In this document: one piece after another, positions 35,989-45,334 of the stretch | Position numbering within the stretch: the stretch's first letter is position 1 | How the letters are laid out: each line of letters opens with the position of its first letter | Source of the DNA: Anaerolineae bacterium | GTDB lineage: Bacteria > Chloroflexota > Anaerolineae > Anaerolineales > Anaerolineaceae | Length of the DNA stretch: 64,000 nucleotides | Reading direction: 5' to 3' | Assembly: GCA_013314735.1 (NCBI GenBank) | Contig: JABUFD010000001.1 | Location: 1,273,623 to 1,337,622, forward strand | Notes under the pieces: generated by a model | What the model saw: only the letters and a program-made list of their open reading frames with translations | Told to the model about the DNA's origin: nothing | The model's database searches: none | Made by a program: the position numbers and the translations under genes

Positions 35989-37140
35989 TTATGGGCCAAA
36001 CAGCAGGTCAAAACTCTCTGGGAGATATTGCTCCTCGCTGCTTCCATAATACCACAGGTTGTAATCATCGACATAGCGGTCGTAAACAGTACGAACGAGC
36101 GTAAAGCTGGCAACGTCACCCAAACCCAGCCGGCTGATTAACAACAATGCATTCACCGGCTTTTTCTCCAGGTGGGTGAGGTATTTTTCCCCTGCAACAG
36201 AGACCAACAAACCGCGGAGGTGGGTATCATAGTTCACCAGTTCTACGGCAAGATAATCCTCCAGGCTGATTTCCATCTCTCCCAAAACGCTTTTCACCCT
36301 GGTGTCCAATTCGCCCATCTCGCTTAACCCATCCAACATCTGGATTAATGACAGGTAAGAATATGTCGCCTGGAAATAATAACTTCCGGAATTGTTATCA
36401 AGATTTGCATATCGTTCGATCACAGCCTGGTAGATTGGATCTCCCCAGATCAATTCGGCCAGGTCCGGGTTGTTTCTCGCCTGAACTGTATGGATATATT
36501 CATGCTCGGCAAGCCCCATCATCAGCCCCAGAATTTCATCCCCCTCATGCCCTTCGCCATACAACCGGTCAATCCGGTATATGAGAATATTTGGGTTGAT
36601 GTATCCATCCGTACTCAACACCATCGGGTAATCCTCTGGGCCCATTGCCCAGAATTCATTCGTATTGAGATGCGAGTACATACTGCCCATCACCCCCAGT
36701 TGGGTTTCACTCAAGAGCAGAATCGTGGTTCGGTCCGCTTCCTGATCGGTGTAAAACAGATATTCCAGATTGCCTTGAATTTCAGATTCACTGCATGTAT
36801 CCGGAAAGTAAACCACCTGGCTCGATAAATTTGTTTGCTGTGCAAAATACCGCCAGCCTACCATGGCCGGACTTTCCGCATAGGCATAGGGCAAATCTTC
36901 GGAATAACATGGTGTGATGGGAGCTGGAGTCTGGGTTTCAGTAGGAACCAGCGTCACGCCCGTCGTAGGAGATGGTGTATTATCCTGTGGAGTAACCGTC
37001 AGCACAATCTCCGTATTAACGGGGGTTGGCTCTGGCACCAATGCGTTAGCCTCACCCCCATCTTCAGGACCTGAACAGGCTACAGCCATCAGTAGCAATA
37101 AGCCAAGAATCAGAAGGAGTTGCACTCTATTGCGTTTCAT
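35989..37140 (-). CDS. Lipoprotein with HExxH motif, possible secreted metallopeptidase
   Basis: The 383-residue product has a signal peptide with lipobox AVAC at ~22, a Thr/Pro-rich linker (~30-75), then a globular part. GLAEHEYIHTVQ holds HExxH at about 211-215. About 24 residues later, YQAVIERYANLD could give the third zinc ligand Glu. Two Cys (PCYSED, DTCSES) may pair. I do not recognise the family; it may be a gluzincin-like peptidase outside the membrane. Its first 14 bases overlap the end of the phosphoesterase gene, so both are one transcript. Confidence 0.62.
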   Translation of the reverse strand: MKRNRVQLLLILGLLLLMAVACSGPEDGGEANALVPEPTPVNTEIVLTVTPQDNTPSPTTGVTLVPTETQTPAPITPCYSEDLPYAYAESPAMVGWRYFAQQTNLSSQVVYFPDTCSESEIQGNLEYLFYTDQEADRTTILLLSETQLGVMGSMYSHLNTNEFWAMGPEDYPMVLSTDGYINPNILIYRIDRLYGEGHEGDEILGLMMGLAEHEYIHTVQARNNPDLAELIWGDPIYQAVIERYANLDNNSGSYYFQATYSYLSLIQMLDGLSEMGELDTRVKSVLGEMEISLEDYLAVELVNYDTHLRGLLVSVAGEKYLTHLEKKPVNALLLISRLGLGDVASFTLVRTVYDRYVDDYNLWYYGSSEEQYLPESFDLLFGP

Positions 37141-37834
37141 CGAGGTAATCTTTCAAACGCGGAACCATTAATTCATCCATGCGTTTTTCTGACATGCTTA
37201 TATCATAGGTTGCTGATCTTTGACTTACCATGATCTGATTCGGTTCTGTTTCGACAATTGTATAATTGGCAGTACCATCTGTCCGGCCACCAACGGAAGC
37301 AATATTTACGATCGTTTTCTCGCGCCAGAACCTGACACCTGTCGCGGTGTGGTCATGTCCATGGAAAACCAAATCCGCTCGGGTTGTTCCATAATGTGCT
37401 TCCATATCTGCATCTGAGGCGGACATTTGGAGTACATCAAGACTCCATGGTGAGACAGGAGTTGCATGGCACAACAACATCTTACTTTGCGGCCCTGCGT
37501 CTAATGAAATAGAATTCGGCAAAGTCCGAAGAAAATGCATAGCCGCAGCGGAAAGGTGCTGTTTTTCCCAAGCCAGAAGGGCAAACACATACTTTTCAGC
37601 CCACCGCGGGAACAGCCCATGGTCAGGCGTTATCAGGAACTGATCATGGTTCCCCATCAGGCATTCCACCCGATAGTGAGAGAGCAAGTCGATAACGTCG
37701 TTCCCATCCGCTCCCCCGCTGACGAGATCACCCAGGCAGTAAATACCGTCGAATTGTGCCCCATCGTTAATCCTGAGGACAGCCTCCAACGCCTGTAAGT
37801 TGCCATGGACATCCGAGAAAAGTAAAAACCGCAT
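37127..37834 (-). CDS. Metallophosphoesterase, YfcE-like (paralogue of 25793-26494)
   Basis: The 235-residue protein starts MRFLLFSDVHGNLQALEAV, with metal motifs YCLGDLVSGG, CLMGNHDQ (~73) and VFHGHDHTA (~162). It has the same architecture and length as the copy at 25793, including late NIASVGGRTDG against NVASVDSFVRE. Unknown phosphoester substrate. It precedes and overlaps the HExxH lipoprotein gene. Confidence 0.85.
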   Translation of the reverse strand: MRFLLFSDVHGNLQALEAVLRINDGAQFDGIYCLGDLVSGGADGNDVIDLLSHYRVECLMGNHDQFLITPDHGLFPRWAEKYVFALLAWEKQHLSAAAMHFLRTLPNSISLDAGPQSKMLLCHATPVSPWSLDVLQMSASDADMEAHYGTTRADLVFHGHDHTATGVRFWREKTIVNIASVGGRTDGTANYTIVETEPNQIMVSQRSATYDISMSEKRMDELMVPRLKDYLDETQ

Positions 37835-37931
37835 CCTGGTCCCTTTCTTCCTGCATTGATTGCCACCATTATACCCGGTGCCTTATCTTTTATCAAAAAG
37901 GCGCCATGTTGCTGTATCAGCGGATGCATCC

Positions 37932-37964
37932 AAACAAAACGTCCCCATCATTCGACAGGGACGT
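37932..37964 (-). terminator. Weak terminator after pgk
   Basis: On the minus strand ACGTCCC pairs with GGGACGT across 12 bases, followed by TTTTGTTTG. It lies 24 bases beyond the pgk stop. Confidence 0.5.
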
Positions 37965-37987
37965 CTCGAATTGTTTATCAATGTACT

Positions 37988-39163
37988 TTATCGATCAGCC
38001 AATGCAGCGAGACCGGGCAGGATAATCCCTTCCAACATCTCCAATGAAGCACCACCACCAGTGGAGATATGGGAAATTTTGTCGGCAAGACCGCTCTGGT
38101 TGATGGCTGAGGCGGAATCCCCACCACCAATGATACTGATTGCTTTGCTCTCAGCCACTGCCTTTGCCACCTCAAAGGTGCCTTTGGCAAAATTCGGCAT
38201 TTCAAATACACCCATAGGGCCATTCCAGACCACAGTACCGGCGCCAGCTACCAGTTCACTGAACAGTGCAATGCTCTTTGGACCGATGTCCAGACAGCGC
38301 CATCCTGCCGGCACATCGCCAGCCTCCACAATCCTGGTCAGTGCATTATTGTCAAATGCATCAGCCAGCACCATATCAACAGGCAGAATCAACTTACTAC
38401 CGCCCTCAGCAATCAGGCTGGCGGCAGTTTCAATTGCATCCGCTTCCACCAATGAATCACCCATCTCATAGCCTTTTGCCTTGAGGAAAGTATTCGCCAT
38501 CCCCCCACCGATCAAAATTGTGTCCGCTTTCGCCAACAGATTCTTGATCACGCCAATCTTATCACTGATCTTGGCACCGCCTAGAATTGCGACGAACGGC
38601 CGCTTGGGGTCTTCAATCGCTCGATCCAGGTATTCGATCTCTTTCTCAAGCAGGAAACCGGCACAGGCAGGCAGATAATCCGCAACACCAACCGTTGAAG
38701 AATGTGCCCGGTGGGCCGACCCAAACGCATCATTAACAAAAATGTCTGCTAATGAAGCAAGCGCCCTGGACATACCTTCGTCATTTTTGGTTTCTTCTGG
38801 ATGAAAGCGGGTATTTTCAAGCACTAACACTTCACCCATTTTCAGGCTTGAAGCGGCGGCTTCTGCCACCGGGCCAATGCAATCCTCGGCGAAATGCACC
38901 GGCACTTTCACCAGCGTTCCCAGATATTCCGCCACCGGTCTCATCGAATATTCGAGATCAGCCGCAGTTTTGGGACGGCCCAGGTGTGAACAAAGGATAA
39001 CCGCAGCCCCATGCGCCAACAGATACTGTATGGTCGGGAGCGCCGCTACCACCCGCGTATCGTCCGTGATCACACCATTTTTTAAAGGAACATTGAAATC
39101 AACACGGACAAGAGCCTTTTTGCCCTGGAAATCCATATCTTTGATCGTCTTTTTATTGAACAT
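37988..39163 (-). CDS. pgk: Phosphoglycerate kinase
   Basis: The 391-residue enzyme transfers phosphate from 1,3-bisphosphoglycerate to ADP in glycolysis. It shows [15 protein letters not shown] at the start, CSHLGRPK (~60), [14 protein letters not shown] (~112), [20 protein letters not shown] (~195) and the nucleotide loop [14 protein letters not shown] with [15 protein letters not shown] at the end. ATG follows TTTGGAGG. It is preceded by gap on the same strand with a long hairpin between the two. Confidence 0.97.
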   Translation of the reverse strand: MFNKKTIKDMDFQGKKALVRVDFNVPLKNGVITDDTRVVAALPTIQYLLAHGAAVILCSHLGRPKTAADLEYSMRPVAEYLGTLVKVPVHFAEDCIGPVAEAAASSLKMGEVLVLENTRFHPEETKNDEGMSRALASLADIFVNDAFGSAHRAHSSTVGVADYLPACAGFLLEKEIEYLDRAIEDPKRPFVAILGGAKISDKIGVIKNLLAKADTILIGGGMANTFLKAKGYEMGDSLVEADAIETAASLIAEGGSKLILPVDMVLADAFDNNALTRIVEAGDVPAGWRCLDIGPKSIALFSELVAGAGTVVWNGPMGVFEMPNFAKGTFEVAKAVAESKAISIIGGGDSASAINQSGLADKISHISTGGGASLEMLEGIILPGLAALADR

Positions 39164-39182
39164 CGTTTACCTCCAAAATAAT

Positions 39183-39233
39183 GAAGCGTACTGTGGAGTC
39201 GGATTCAAGCAAACCCTGCGCACAGTACGCTTC
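39183..39233 (-). promoter_or_regulatory. Long hairpin between gap and pgk
   Basis: GAAGCGTACTGTG pairs perfectly with CACAGTACGCTTC (13 base pairs, 25-base loop). On the minus strand it ends 19 bases before the pgk start and is followed by ATTATTTTGG rather than a solid T run. It may be a partial terminator, an RNA processing site or a stabilising element that sets different gap and pgk levels. Confidence 0.6.
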
Positions 39234-39264
39234 TTTCGTAAAAATCTATCTAGTAGGGGATGGT

Positions 39265-40296
39265 TTAGAGGCTCTTGGCGAGAATCGCAGCCAGGTCAGC
39301 GGTGCGGCAGGAATAACCCCATTCGTTGTCGTACCAGGTAACCACCTTCACCATCGTTCCCCCCATCACCATGGTTAACGCGGCGTCAATGATCGAGGAA
39401 CGGCTGTCGCCTTTGAAGTCCATGGAGACCAGCGGACGCGGCTCAAAACCAAGAATACCAGCCAACGGACCTTCAGAGGCGGTCTTCAACATCGCATTCA
39501 CTTCTTCGGCTGTGGTGGGTTTCTCCACTTCCGCGACGAAATCCACAATCGATACCGTCGGGGTTGGAACACGCAAGGCAAAACCATCAAACTTACCCTT
39601 CAGGTCAGGAATCACCAGAGCAACAGCTTTGGCGGCACCAGTCGTGGTCGGAATAATGTTCAGAGCTGCAGCACGGGCACGGCGCATATCTTTATGACCG
39701 AAGTCCAGGATACGCTGATCGTTGGTATAGCTGTGAATCGTGGTCATCATGGCACGTTTGATGGTCAAATTGTCATGAACAACCTTGGCTGCTGGAGCGA
39801 GGCAGTTGGTGGTGCAGGAAGCGTTTGAAAGCACGTGGTGTTTGGCGGGATCATACATGTTGTCATTGACGCCCAACACAACGGTGATATCTTCATTTTT
39901 GGCAGGAGCTGAAATGATAACCTTCTTGGCGCCGCCACGGGTGATGTGATCTTCTGCGCCGGGCTTTCCATCTTTGCCAAGCTTATCGGTAAATACACCG
40001 GTGCTTTCAACAACGATATCGACTTCTTCTGCCTTCCAGGGAATCATACCGGGATCTTTTTCCGAATAACAGGTAATTTTCTTGCCATTCACAACCATGT
40101 CCTTGCCTTCGACACGGATATCCGCATCAAAACGGCCATAGTTGGAATCAAATTCCAGCAAGAATGCATTGGAATCGATTGGCATCAGGTCATTCACTGC
40201 CACAACTTCAAGATCATCACCGTAGCGTTCTGTGATCGCCTTGAAAACCTGGCGCCCAATTCGGCCAAAACCATTAATACCTACTTTTACTGCCAT
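39265..40296 (-). CDS. gap: Glyceraldehyde-3-phosphate dehydrogenase, type I
   Basis: The 343-residue protein has the NAD-binding start [17 protein letters not shown], the catalytic Cys in [12 protein letters not shown] (~160), [11 protein letters not shown] (~188) and the C-terminal [16 protein letters not shown]. The protein is somewhat longer than many (about 335) owing to small insertions. ATG follows GGAGG. It leads the gap-pgk pair. Confidence 0.97.
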   Translation of the reverse strand: MAVKVGINGFGRIGRQVFKAITERYGDDLEVVAVNDLMPIDSNAFLLEFDSNYGRFDADIRVEGKDMVVNGKKITCYSEKDPGMIPWKAEEVDIVVESTGVFTDKLGKDGKPGAEDHITRGGAKKVIISAPAKNEDITVVLGVNDNMYDPAKHHVLSNASCTTNCLAPAAKVVHDNLTIKRAMMTTIHSYTNDQRILDFGHKDMRRARAAALNIIPTTTGAAKAVALVIPDLKGKFDGFALRVPTPTVSIVDFVAEVEKPTTAEEVNAMLKTASEGPLAGILGFEPRPLVSMDFKGDSRSSIIDAALTMVMGGTMVKVVTWYDNEWGYSCRTADLAAILAKSL

Positions 40297-40434
40297 TATT
40301 TTCCTCCGTACAAAAAATTGAACTTGTTCAGTTAAATAATCTCAAATGGAATATCTAAGTATGGACTAATTTTACCAGATTCCAGAATTGGCTGCATTGT
40401 GAAATTTATCCTTATTGCAACGTCCCCGAATGCA

Positions 40435-41790
40435 TTATGTCATATCCTCATCTTCCCGCAGCAGCAGCGGTCCTGTACGTTCGTAAAACAGGTCCATTAC
40501 CACCTGCGCGAGATGGTCGGAATCATGCCGGGTTGGCCGGGTTTTATCCACCAGGTTTGCAGAATAGACTGTGTAATGACCTTCGAGACCTTCATCGATT
40601 CGGATCCAGGACAGATGTTTGGGGAGCAGATGGTCTGGAAATGCATTATTGCAAATTAGCAAATCAAAAATTTTTTGTCCCAGGTGAGATTCAAATACTC
40701 GTATGTGATCGCCGACGCAGAATCCATCGGTCTCTCCTGGTTCCGATGTGATGTTGCAGACATAGAATTTATTGGCCTTGCTGGCTTTCACAGCCCGTCC
40801 GATATCAGGGACCAATAGATTCGCCAGGAGACTGGTATGCAAAGAACCCGGTCCGACGACAATCAAGTCGGCAGATAGAATCGCCTGTATGGCTGGAGGA
40901 AATGCCTGGGGATTATCAGGCTCCAGCCAGATTCGCTTGATTCGCCCGTTGACCTTCGGAATATCACTCTCGCCGCGGACGATTTTTTCTTCGCCGGTTT
41001 CGGTATTTACTTTGATCGCCGCCAGGCGTACATCCTGCAATGTAGCCGGCAGCACCCGTCCAGTTACCGCCAGTACCCGGCCGGCTTCCGCTACACCTTC
41101 CTCAAAACTTCCGGTGATCTCACCCATTGCCATGATAAATAAATTCCCAAGGGAATGTCCATTGAGGTTATATTCCTTTCCAAAGCGGTATTGGAAAATT
41201 TGTGTTAATAACGCTTCATCATCGGATAACGCTGCCAGGCAGTTGCGTATGTCACCAGGCGGCGGTGCACCTACCATCCGCCGTAACTCACCAGAGGAGC
41301 CCCCATCATCTGCCATCGTTACAATGGCAGTAATGTTGGATGAATGCTTCTTCAAGCCCCGCAGCATTGATGCCAAACCAGAACCGCCACCCAAAACCAC
41401 CACCCGTGGGCCTTTAGAACGACGACGATACTGTGCAACTGTTTTATAGGCCGTCAATCGATCACCGACAAAAGGTTTTAATACGGTCCGCCGAAAGCCG
41501 ATCGAACCGAGGAATATGCACGAAAGACCAAACCCGCCGAAAATCATAAACCGCAACCATCGCGGTAGAAACCGCAGAGATAGAAAAGCCAACAGGTCCA
41601 CCCATACCGGTGCGGTAGCATTGCGGTAAATATCAAGAATAATCAAGGCAATGCCCAAACCGAGTAATAGGGTACCAAGCGCCATCAAGGTCAGCCAACG
41701 CTTCAATCCCAAACCTGGACGAAACCATTCCAGCTCCTGATGCACCCACTGCACAATTTTATATATCCAGCCAGACTGTTTAAGTTTCAT
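40435..41790 (-). CDS. YvcK/GlmR-type protein with N-terminal membrane anchor
   Basis: The 451-residue product has two predicted membrane helices in the first ~105 residues. Then follows the complete YvcK (CofD-like) domain: RVVVLGGGSGLASMLRGL (~128), VTMADDGGSSGELRRMVG (~157), GDIRNCLAAL, NLNGHSLGNLFIMAM and LIVVGPGSLHTSLLANLLVP (~310). In Bacillus the soluble homologue binds UDP-GlcNAc and steers carbon into cell wall precursors. The anchor would hold this at the membrane, which the well-studied soluble forms lack. It lies upstream of gap on the same strand. Confidence 0.9.
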   Translation of the reverse strand: MKLKQSGWIYKIVQWVHQELEWFRPGLGLKRWLTLMALGTLLLGLGIALIILDIYRNATAPVWVDLLAFLSLRFLPRWLRFMIFGGFGLSCIFLGSIGFRRTVLKPFVGDRLTAYKTVAQYRRRSKGPRVVVLGGGSGLASMLRGLKKHSSNITAIVTMADDGGSSGELRRMVGAPPPGDIRNCLAALSDDEALLTQIFQYRFGKEYNLNGHSLGNLFIMAMGEITGSFEEGVAEAGRVLAVTGRVLPATLQDVRLAAIKVNTETGEEKIVRGESDIPKVNGRIKRIWLEPDNPQAFPPAIQAILSADLIVVGPGSLHTSLLANLLVPDIGRAVKASKANKFYVCNITSEPGETDGFCVGDHIRVFESHLGQKIFDLLICNNAFPDHLLPKHLSWIRIDEGLEGHYTVYSANLVDKTRPTRHDSDHLAQVVMDLFYERTGPLLLREDEDMT

Positions 41791-42010
41791 TCCCTACCAC
41801 AATGAAAACGGTTCCTGTTCCTGTCAGAATGCATACTCCATAATCATATCATAACCATATCGATAAAAATTTTCATTTGGTGAATACCGATTGTTGTGCA
41901 ATGGCTGGGAAATCAACAAAGGATATAATTCATCCACTGAGTTATGTTCTTATTTGCGAACCTGCCCTGTCCGATCGGTAGTTTCGTTCATCATGTCGTG
42001 GAGGTTTTAG

Positions 42011-42328
42011 ATGAAAAGAATCGGCTTCACTTTCCGCATCAGAGAAGACAAAATTGATGAATACAAGGAATTCCATAAACATGTTTGGCCGGAAATGAAG
42101 GAAGCCCTGACTCGCCACGGCTGGCATCATTACACTTTGTTCTTGAAACCAGATGGAACCGTTTTCGGATACTTTGAAACCCCTGTCGATCTGGCAACAG
42201 CATCCGATGGAATGAAACTGGAAGAGATCAATGAACGGTGGCAGAAAACCATGAGCCAGTTTGTACCGGACGGCATGAAGCCCGATGACAGCTTTGTCGA
42301 ATTGGAAGAATATTTCCACCTCGAATAA
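42011..42328 (+). CDS. rhaM: L-rhamnose mutarotase-type protein
   Basis: The 105-residue dimeric alpha/beta-barrel protein has KRIGFTFRIREDKIDEYKEF, the active His in HVWPEM (~22), GWHHYTLFL (~36) and FGYFETP. RhaM interconverts anomers of L-rhamnose; related family members act on other deoxy sugars. No rhamnose kinase, isomerase or aldolase genes are in the window. GGAGG precedes the ATG. Confidence 0.85.
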   Translation: MKRIGFTFRIREDKIDEYKEFHKHVWPEMKEALTRHGWHHYTLFLKPDGTVFGYFETPVDLATASDGMKLEEINERWQKTMSQFVPDGMKPDDSFVELEEYFHLE

Positions 42329-42337
42329 CAATCATAT

Positions 42338-42366
42338 TTATCATTTTTGTAAATTTATCCTACAAT
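42338..42366 (+). promoter_or_regulatory. Promoter giving a possibly leaderless mRNA
   Basis: TTATCA (42338-42343), 17 bases, TACAAT (42361-42366). ATG 42373 is six bases after the -10, so the transcript would start at the start codon, although AGAGGT just before it may also act as a weak ribosome site in a longer transcript. Confidence 0.5.
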
Positions 42367-42372
42367 AGAGGT

Positions 42373-43164
42373 ATGGATGAATTTACATTCGTAGGGATCG
42401 ATATCAACCGAAAACCACCGCATTTTACATTTATTGCGGTGGATGTTGACTTTCAACCCATTGCCATTGATACAGGTCCCATTGAGAGCGTGATAGCCTA
42501 TCTGAGTGGATTGCAATACGCCCGGATATCGATTAATGCCCCCCTCCACCTAAACGCAGGGATCCTCCGGAAACAGACACAGAAAAAAAATTCACCAGGG
42601 AAATACCCCAATACCCGGAAAATTGAATATGATCTGGAACAATTGGGGGTTACTATGTACCACACCCCGGACCAGGTACTCCGGAACGACCCGATTACAG
42701 CCTCAGGCATTTTACTTTCAGAATACCTGCCGCAAATGAATATGGTGGAAGGATTTACAGAAATACCAGAACAAAACCACTGTTACTTTGAAAGTCCGGC
42801 AGGGGCCTCCTTCTGGTCATTGATCGATGCCCCGTTGTTGGATGAAGATACATTGATGGGTTGCATCCAGCGCCAATTGATCTTGTTTGATCTGGACCTG
42901 CCCCTAAAAAACCCGATGGAATTCTTCGAGGAATTAACCCGGCACAAAATTAAACATGGCACCATCCCCACCGGCATGGTATTACCAGTTGAAGAATTAA
43001 ATGCCTGGATCAACGTATACTGCGCCATCGAATCCTGGCGCAGTCCGGAGCGAATGGTCAGGCTGGGCTGCTCCCAGGAAGGATATGTTTTTCTACCGTC
43101 GTTCCCAGCTAGCCAGCCCCTTCCGGGTGTTGACATGCAGCAACCATTATTTACAGAACCTTAG
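42373..43164 (+). CDS. DUF429-like protein
   Basis: The 263-residue protein begins DEFTFVGIDINRKPPHFTFIAV. It then has SINAPLHLN (~57) and an E/D-containing region near YDLEQLGVTMYHTP (~88). It has CYFESPAGASFWSLIDAPLL (~138) and later helical parts. This pattern resembles DUF429 proteins, which have an RNase H-like fold, but the match is by eye and the sequence is divergent. No functional assignment is possible. It converges on the DUF456 gene. Confidence 0.55.
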   Translation: MDEFTFVGIDINRKPPHFTFIAVDVDFQPIAIDTGPIESVIAYLSGLQYARISINAPLHLNAGILRKQTQKKNSPGKYPNTRKIEYDLEQLGVTMYHTPDQVLRNDPITASGILLSEYLPQMNMVEGFTEIPEQNHCYFESPAGASFWSLIDAPLLDEDTLMGCIQRQLILFDLDLPLKNPMEFFEELTRHKIKHGTIPTGMVLPVEELNAWINVYCAIESWRSPERMVRLGCSQEGYVFLPSFPASQPLPGVDMQQPLFTEP

Positions 43165-43174
43165 GGGGAATATA

Positions 43175-43702
43175 CTAGCCGCCCACCCACGGCACCCAAC
43201 CTTTGACCTGTAAAAATAACAGGATATAAAACCATAAAGCCATAATCCCACCACCGATGAAACGTGTCAGTGCGGACCATCCGAATCCGGAGACCATCGC
43301 TTTGACTGAACGCCAACTATCGGCAGCATCTTTCTTTTGAAGGTATTCGGCGCCAAACAAGAAAAGCAGCGCACCGGGGATCCCGCCTAATGGTGGAAGT
43401 GTTATCGAACCGATGATCGCCCCGGCAAAAGCAGCTCCGATCGACCACCAACTGGCTCCTTGCGCTTTGGCCGAACCCCCCATTAAAAGGTTATCAATGG
43501 TGTTGGTTATTGCCATCATGATCGTCTCAAACACCACAATCGCGATCGAAACCGGGTTGAAACCGGTGATGGCGATATAAATAATGGTCGTGATCCAAAT
43601 AATGGTCGCTCCAGGAATGATCATGAATGGCAAAGTAACCCACGCCCCTATGATCACCGCGACACAGAGTACCTGCAAGATAAACAACAAAACACCTTCC
43701 AT
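43175..43702 (-). CDS. DUF456 family membrane protein
   Basis: The 175-residue product has four to five membrane segments with the glycine-rich GAAFAGAIIGSITLPPLGGIPGALL pattern of DUF456 (~88-115) and a basic loop (EYLQKKDAADSWRSVKAMV). DUF456 has no known role. It follows serS by four bases and is probably cotranscribed. Confidence 0.8.
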   Translation of the reverse strand: MEGVLLFILQVLCVAVIIGAWVTLPFMIIPGATIIWITTIIYIAITGFNPVSIAIVVFETIMMAITNTIDNLLMGGSAKAQGASWWSIGAAFAGAIIGSITLPPLGGIPGALLFLFGAEYLQKKDAADSWRSVKAMVSGFGWSALTRFIGGGIMALWFYILLFLQVKGWVPWVGG

Positions 43703-43706
43703 CTGC

Positions 43707-44975
43707 TTAACGGATCTCCTTTAATCCGCCCATCCACGATTGCAACACATCCGGAACCCGGATTGAACCGTCTTCCTGCTGATAAGTTTCCAACACGGCG
43801 ATCATCACGCGTGGCATGCCCAGGCCGGAACCATTCAAAGTATGGGGAAACAATTTTCGGCCACTCTCAGCCTGGGTATATTTTATATTTGCCCGTCGCG
43901 CTTGAAAATCACCGACATTCGATACCGATGAAACCTCCAACCATTCACCACAGCCCGGAGCCCACACTTCAACATCGAAACCGCGTTTCGCGCCAAAGCT
44001 CAGGTCACCGGTACACAATTCAACCACACGATAGGTCAAACCCAGCAATTCACAGGTCTCAATCGCATCCTGCAGCATTTTTAGCAGCTCCGCCTCTGAG
44101 TCCTCCGGTCGGGTGTAGGCATACATTTCCACTTTGTCAAATTGATGCCCCCGCTTAATACCCCGAACGTCACGCCCGGCGCTCATTTTCTCACGGCGAA
44201 AGCAGGGAGTATACGCAGTATAACGAATCGGAAGTTGTGATTCATCAAAGACTTCATCAGCATGAATCCCTGTCAAAGCCACTTCTGCTGTTGGGAGCAG
44301 CCACACATCATCCTCAACATCGTGATACAAGTTGTCAATGAATTTCGGAAGCTGCCCTGAGGCATACAGCGTCGCCCCACGTACTACAAATGGCGTATAT
44401 CGTTCCTCATAACCCTGGCGTGCATGCAAATCCAGCATGAACGAGATCAGGGCACGCTGTAGCCTGGCACCAGCACCATTCAGCACATAAAAACGTGAGC
44501 CTGTAATTTTCACGCCACGATCGAAATCGATGATAGCCAATTCGGTCCCTAATTCCCAATGGGGTTTTGGGGCAAAAGGATATTGCGGAATCTCACCAAT
44601 GGTGCGCAATACTTTGTTTTCACTGTCATCACGACCAAGCGGAACATCCGCCTGGGGCAGGTTGGGTATGCCCGCAAGGAGTTCATTCAGAGCTGCATCG
44701 ACACCACGAACCTCATCATCCAACTGCTTAATCTGCTCCCCCACCTCTCGCATAGACTCAATTTTTTCCTGGCGCAATACGGCATCCTTTTGTTGCCCAA
44801 TCTCCTTCGATACCCGGTTCCGCTCCGCTTTTAAAGATTCGACTTCTGTTAACAACTGGCGGCGCCGAACGTCCAATGCCAGAATTTCGTCGATGACAGC
44901 AGTCTCTCGGAACCGCCTTCCCAATCCTTCCTTCACTGCTTCAGGATTTTCCCGGATAAATGCCAGATCTAACAT
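43707..44975 (-). CDS. serS: Seryl-tRNA synthetase
   Basis: The 422-residue class II enzyme has an N-terminal coiled-coil arm (~28-100, rich in Glu/Lys/Arg) that holds the long arm of tRNA-Ser. The catalytic domain has motif 2 TPCFRREKMSAGRDVRGIKR (~265) and motif 3 LNGSGLGMPRVMIAVLETYQ (~378). ATG 44975 follows GAGAGGT. Expression is controlled by the T-box leader immediately upstream. Confidence 0.97.
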   Translation of the reverse strand: MLDLAFIRENPEAVKEGLGRRFRETAVIDEILALDVRRRQLLTEVESLKAERNRVSKEIGQQKDAVLRQEKIESMREVGEQIKQLDDEVRGVDAALNELLAGIPNLPQADVPLGRDDSENKVLRTIGEIPQYPFAPKPHWELGTELAIIDFDRGVKITGSRFYVLNGAGARLQRALISFMLDLHARQGYEERYTPFVVRGATLYASGQLPKFIDNLYHDVEDDVWLLPTAEVALTGIHADEVFDESQLPIRYTAYTPCFRREKMSAGRDVRGIKRGHQFDKVEMYAYTRPEDSEAELLKMLQDAIETCELLGLTYRVVELCTGDLSFGAKRGFDVEVWAPGCGEWLEVSSVSNVGDFQARRANIKYTQAESGRKLFPHTLNGSGLGMPRVMIAVLETYQQEDGSIRVPDVLQSWMGGLKEIR

Positions 44976-45012
44976 ACTATTTACCTCTCTCACCATTCAT
45001 GGTTCTCTCATC

Positions 45013-45280
45013 AAAAAAGCAACCCGGCCTGCCTACAGGACGATGGGTTGCTCGTGGTGCCACCTGTCTTTATAGTCTCACAATTGGAGAAACTACCTCA
45101 AATGCGATAACGGTGCAACCGGTTTCCTTACATTCCATCAACATTGCAGGCATGGAATCCTGCGGAAACGGACCTCACCCGAAAGTGTACTGGCATGGAT
45201 TTCGCTGTTACTTTTGCTGGCTTTCCACCTGCTGCCAGCTCTCTGGAATACTATTTTGCTACTTGGTGCCAGGTTGATCC
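45013..45280 (-). promoter_or_regulatory. T-box riboswitch of serS, specifier UCC
   Basis: On the minus strand a long leader precedes serS. Stem I base CTGGCA (45267-45272) pairs with TGCCAG (45190-45195), and directly before the 3' strand lies TCC (45197-45199), a Ser codon at the usual specifier place. The distal part has AGAGAGCTGGC and GCCAGC. The T-box core AGGTGGCACCACG (45053-45065) is followed by the terminator GCAACCC/GGGTTGC plus six T (45013-45051). Uncharged tRNA-Ser would pair with the specifier and the GGTGGCACC bulge, prevent termination and allow serS transcription. Confidence 0.92.
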
Positions 45281-45301
45281 AATCATATATATGATAAAAT
45301 C

Positions 45302-45331
45302 ATTATACCGATACAGTCTGCTGTCCGTCAA
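45302..45331 (-). promoter_or_regulatory. Sigma70-type promoter of the serS T-box transcript
   Basis: On the minus strand TTGACG (45326-45331), 18 bases, TATAAT (45302-45307), placed just after the stop of the upstream regulator gene. Transcription would begin near 45295, at the start of the T-box leader. Confidence 0.75.
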
Positions 45332-45334
45332 GCA

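Noticed and set aside
40772..41449. 225-codon open frame antisense to the YvcK gene
   Set aside because: It lies wholly within the conserved YvcK domain; its Arg/Ser/Pro-rich composition is typical of an antisense shadow.
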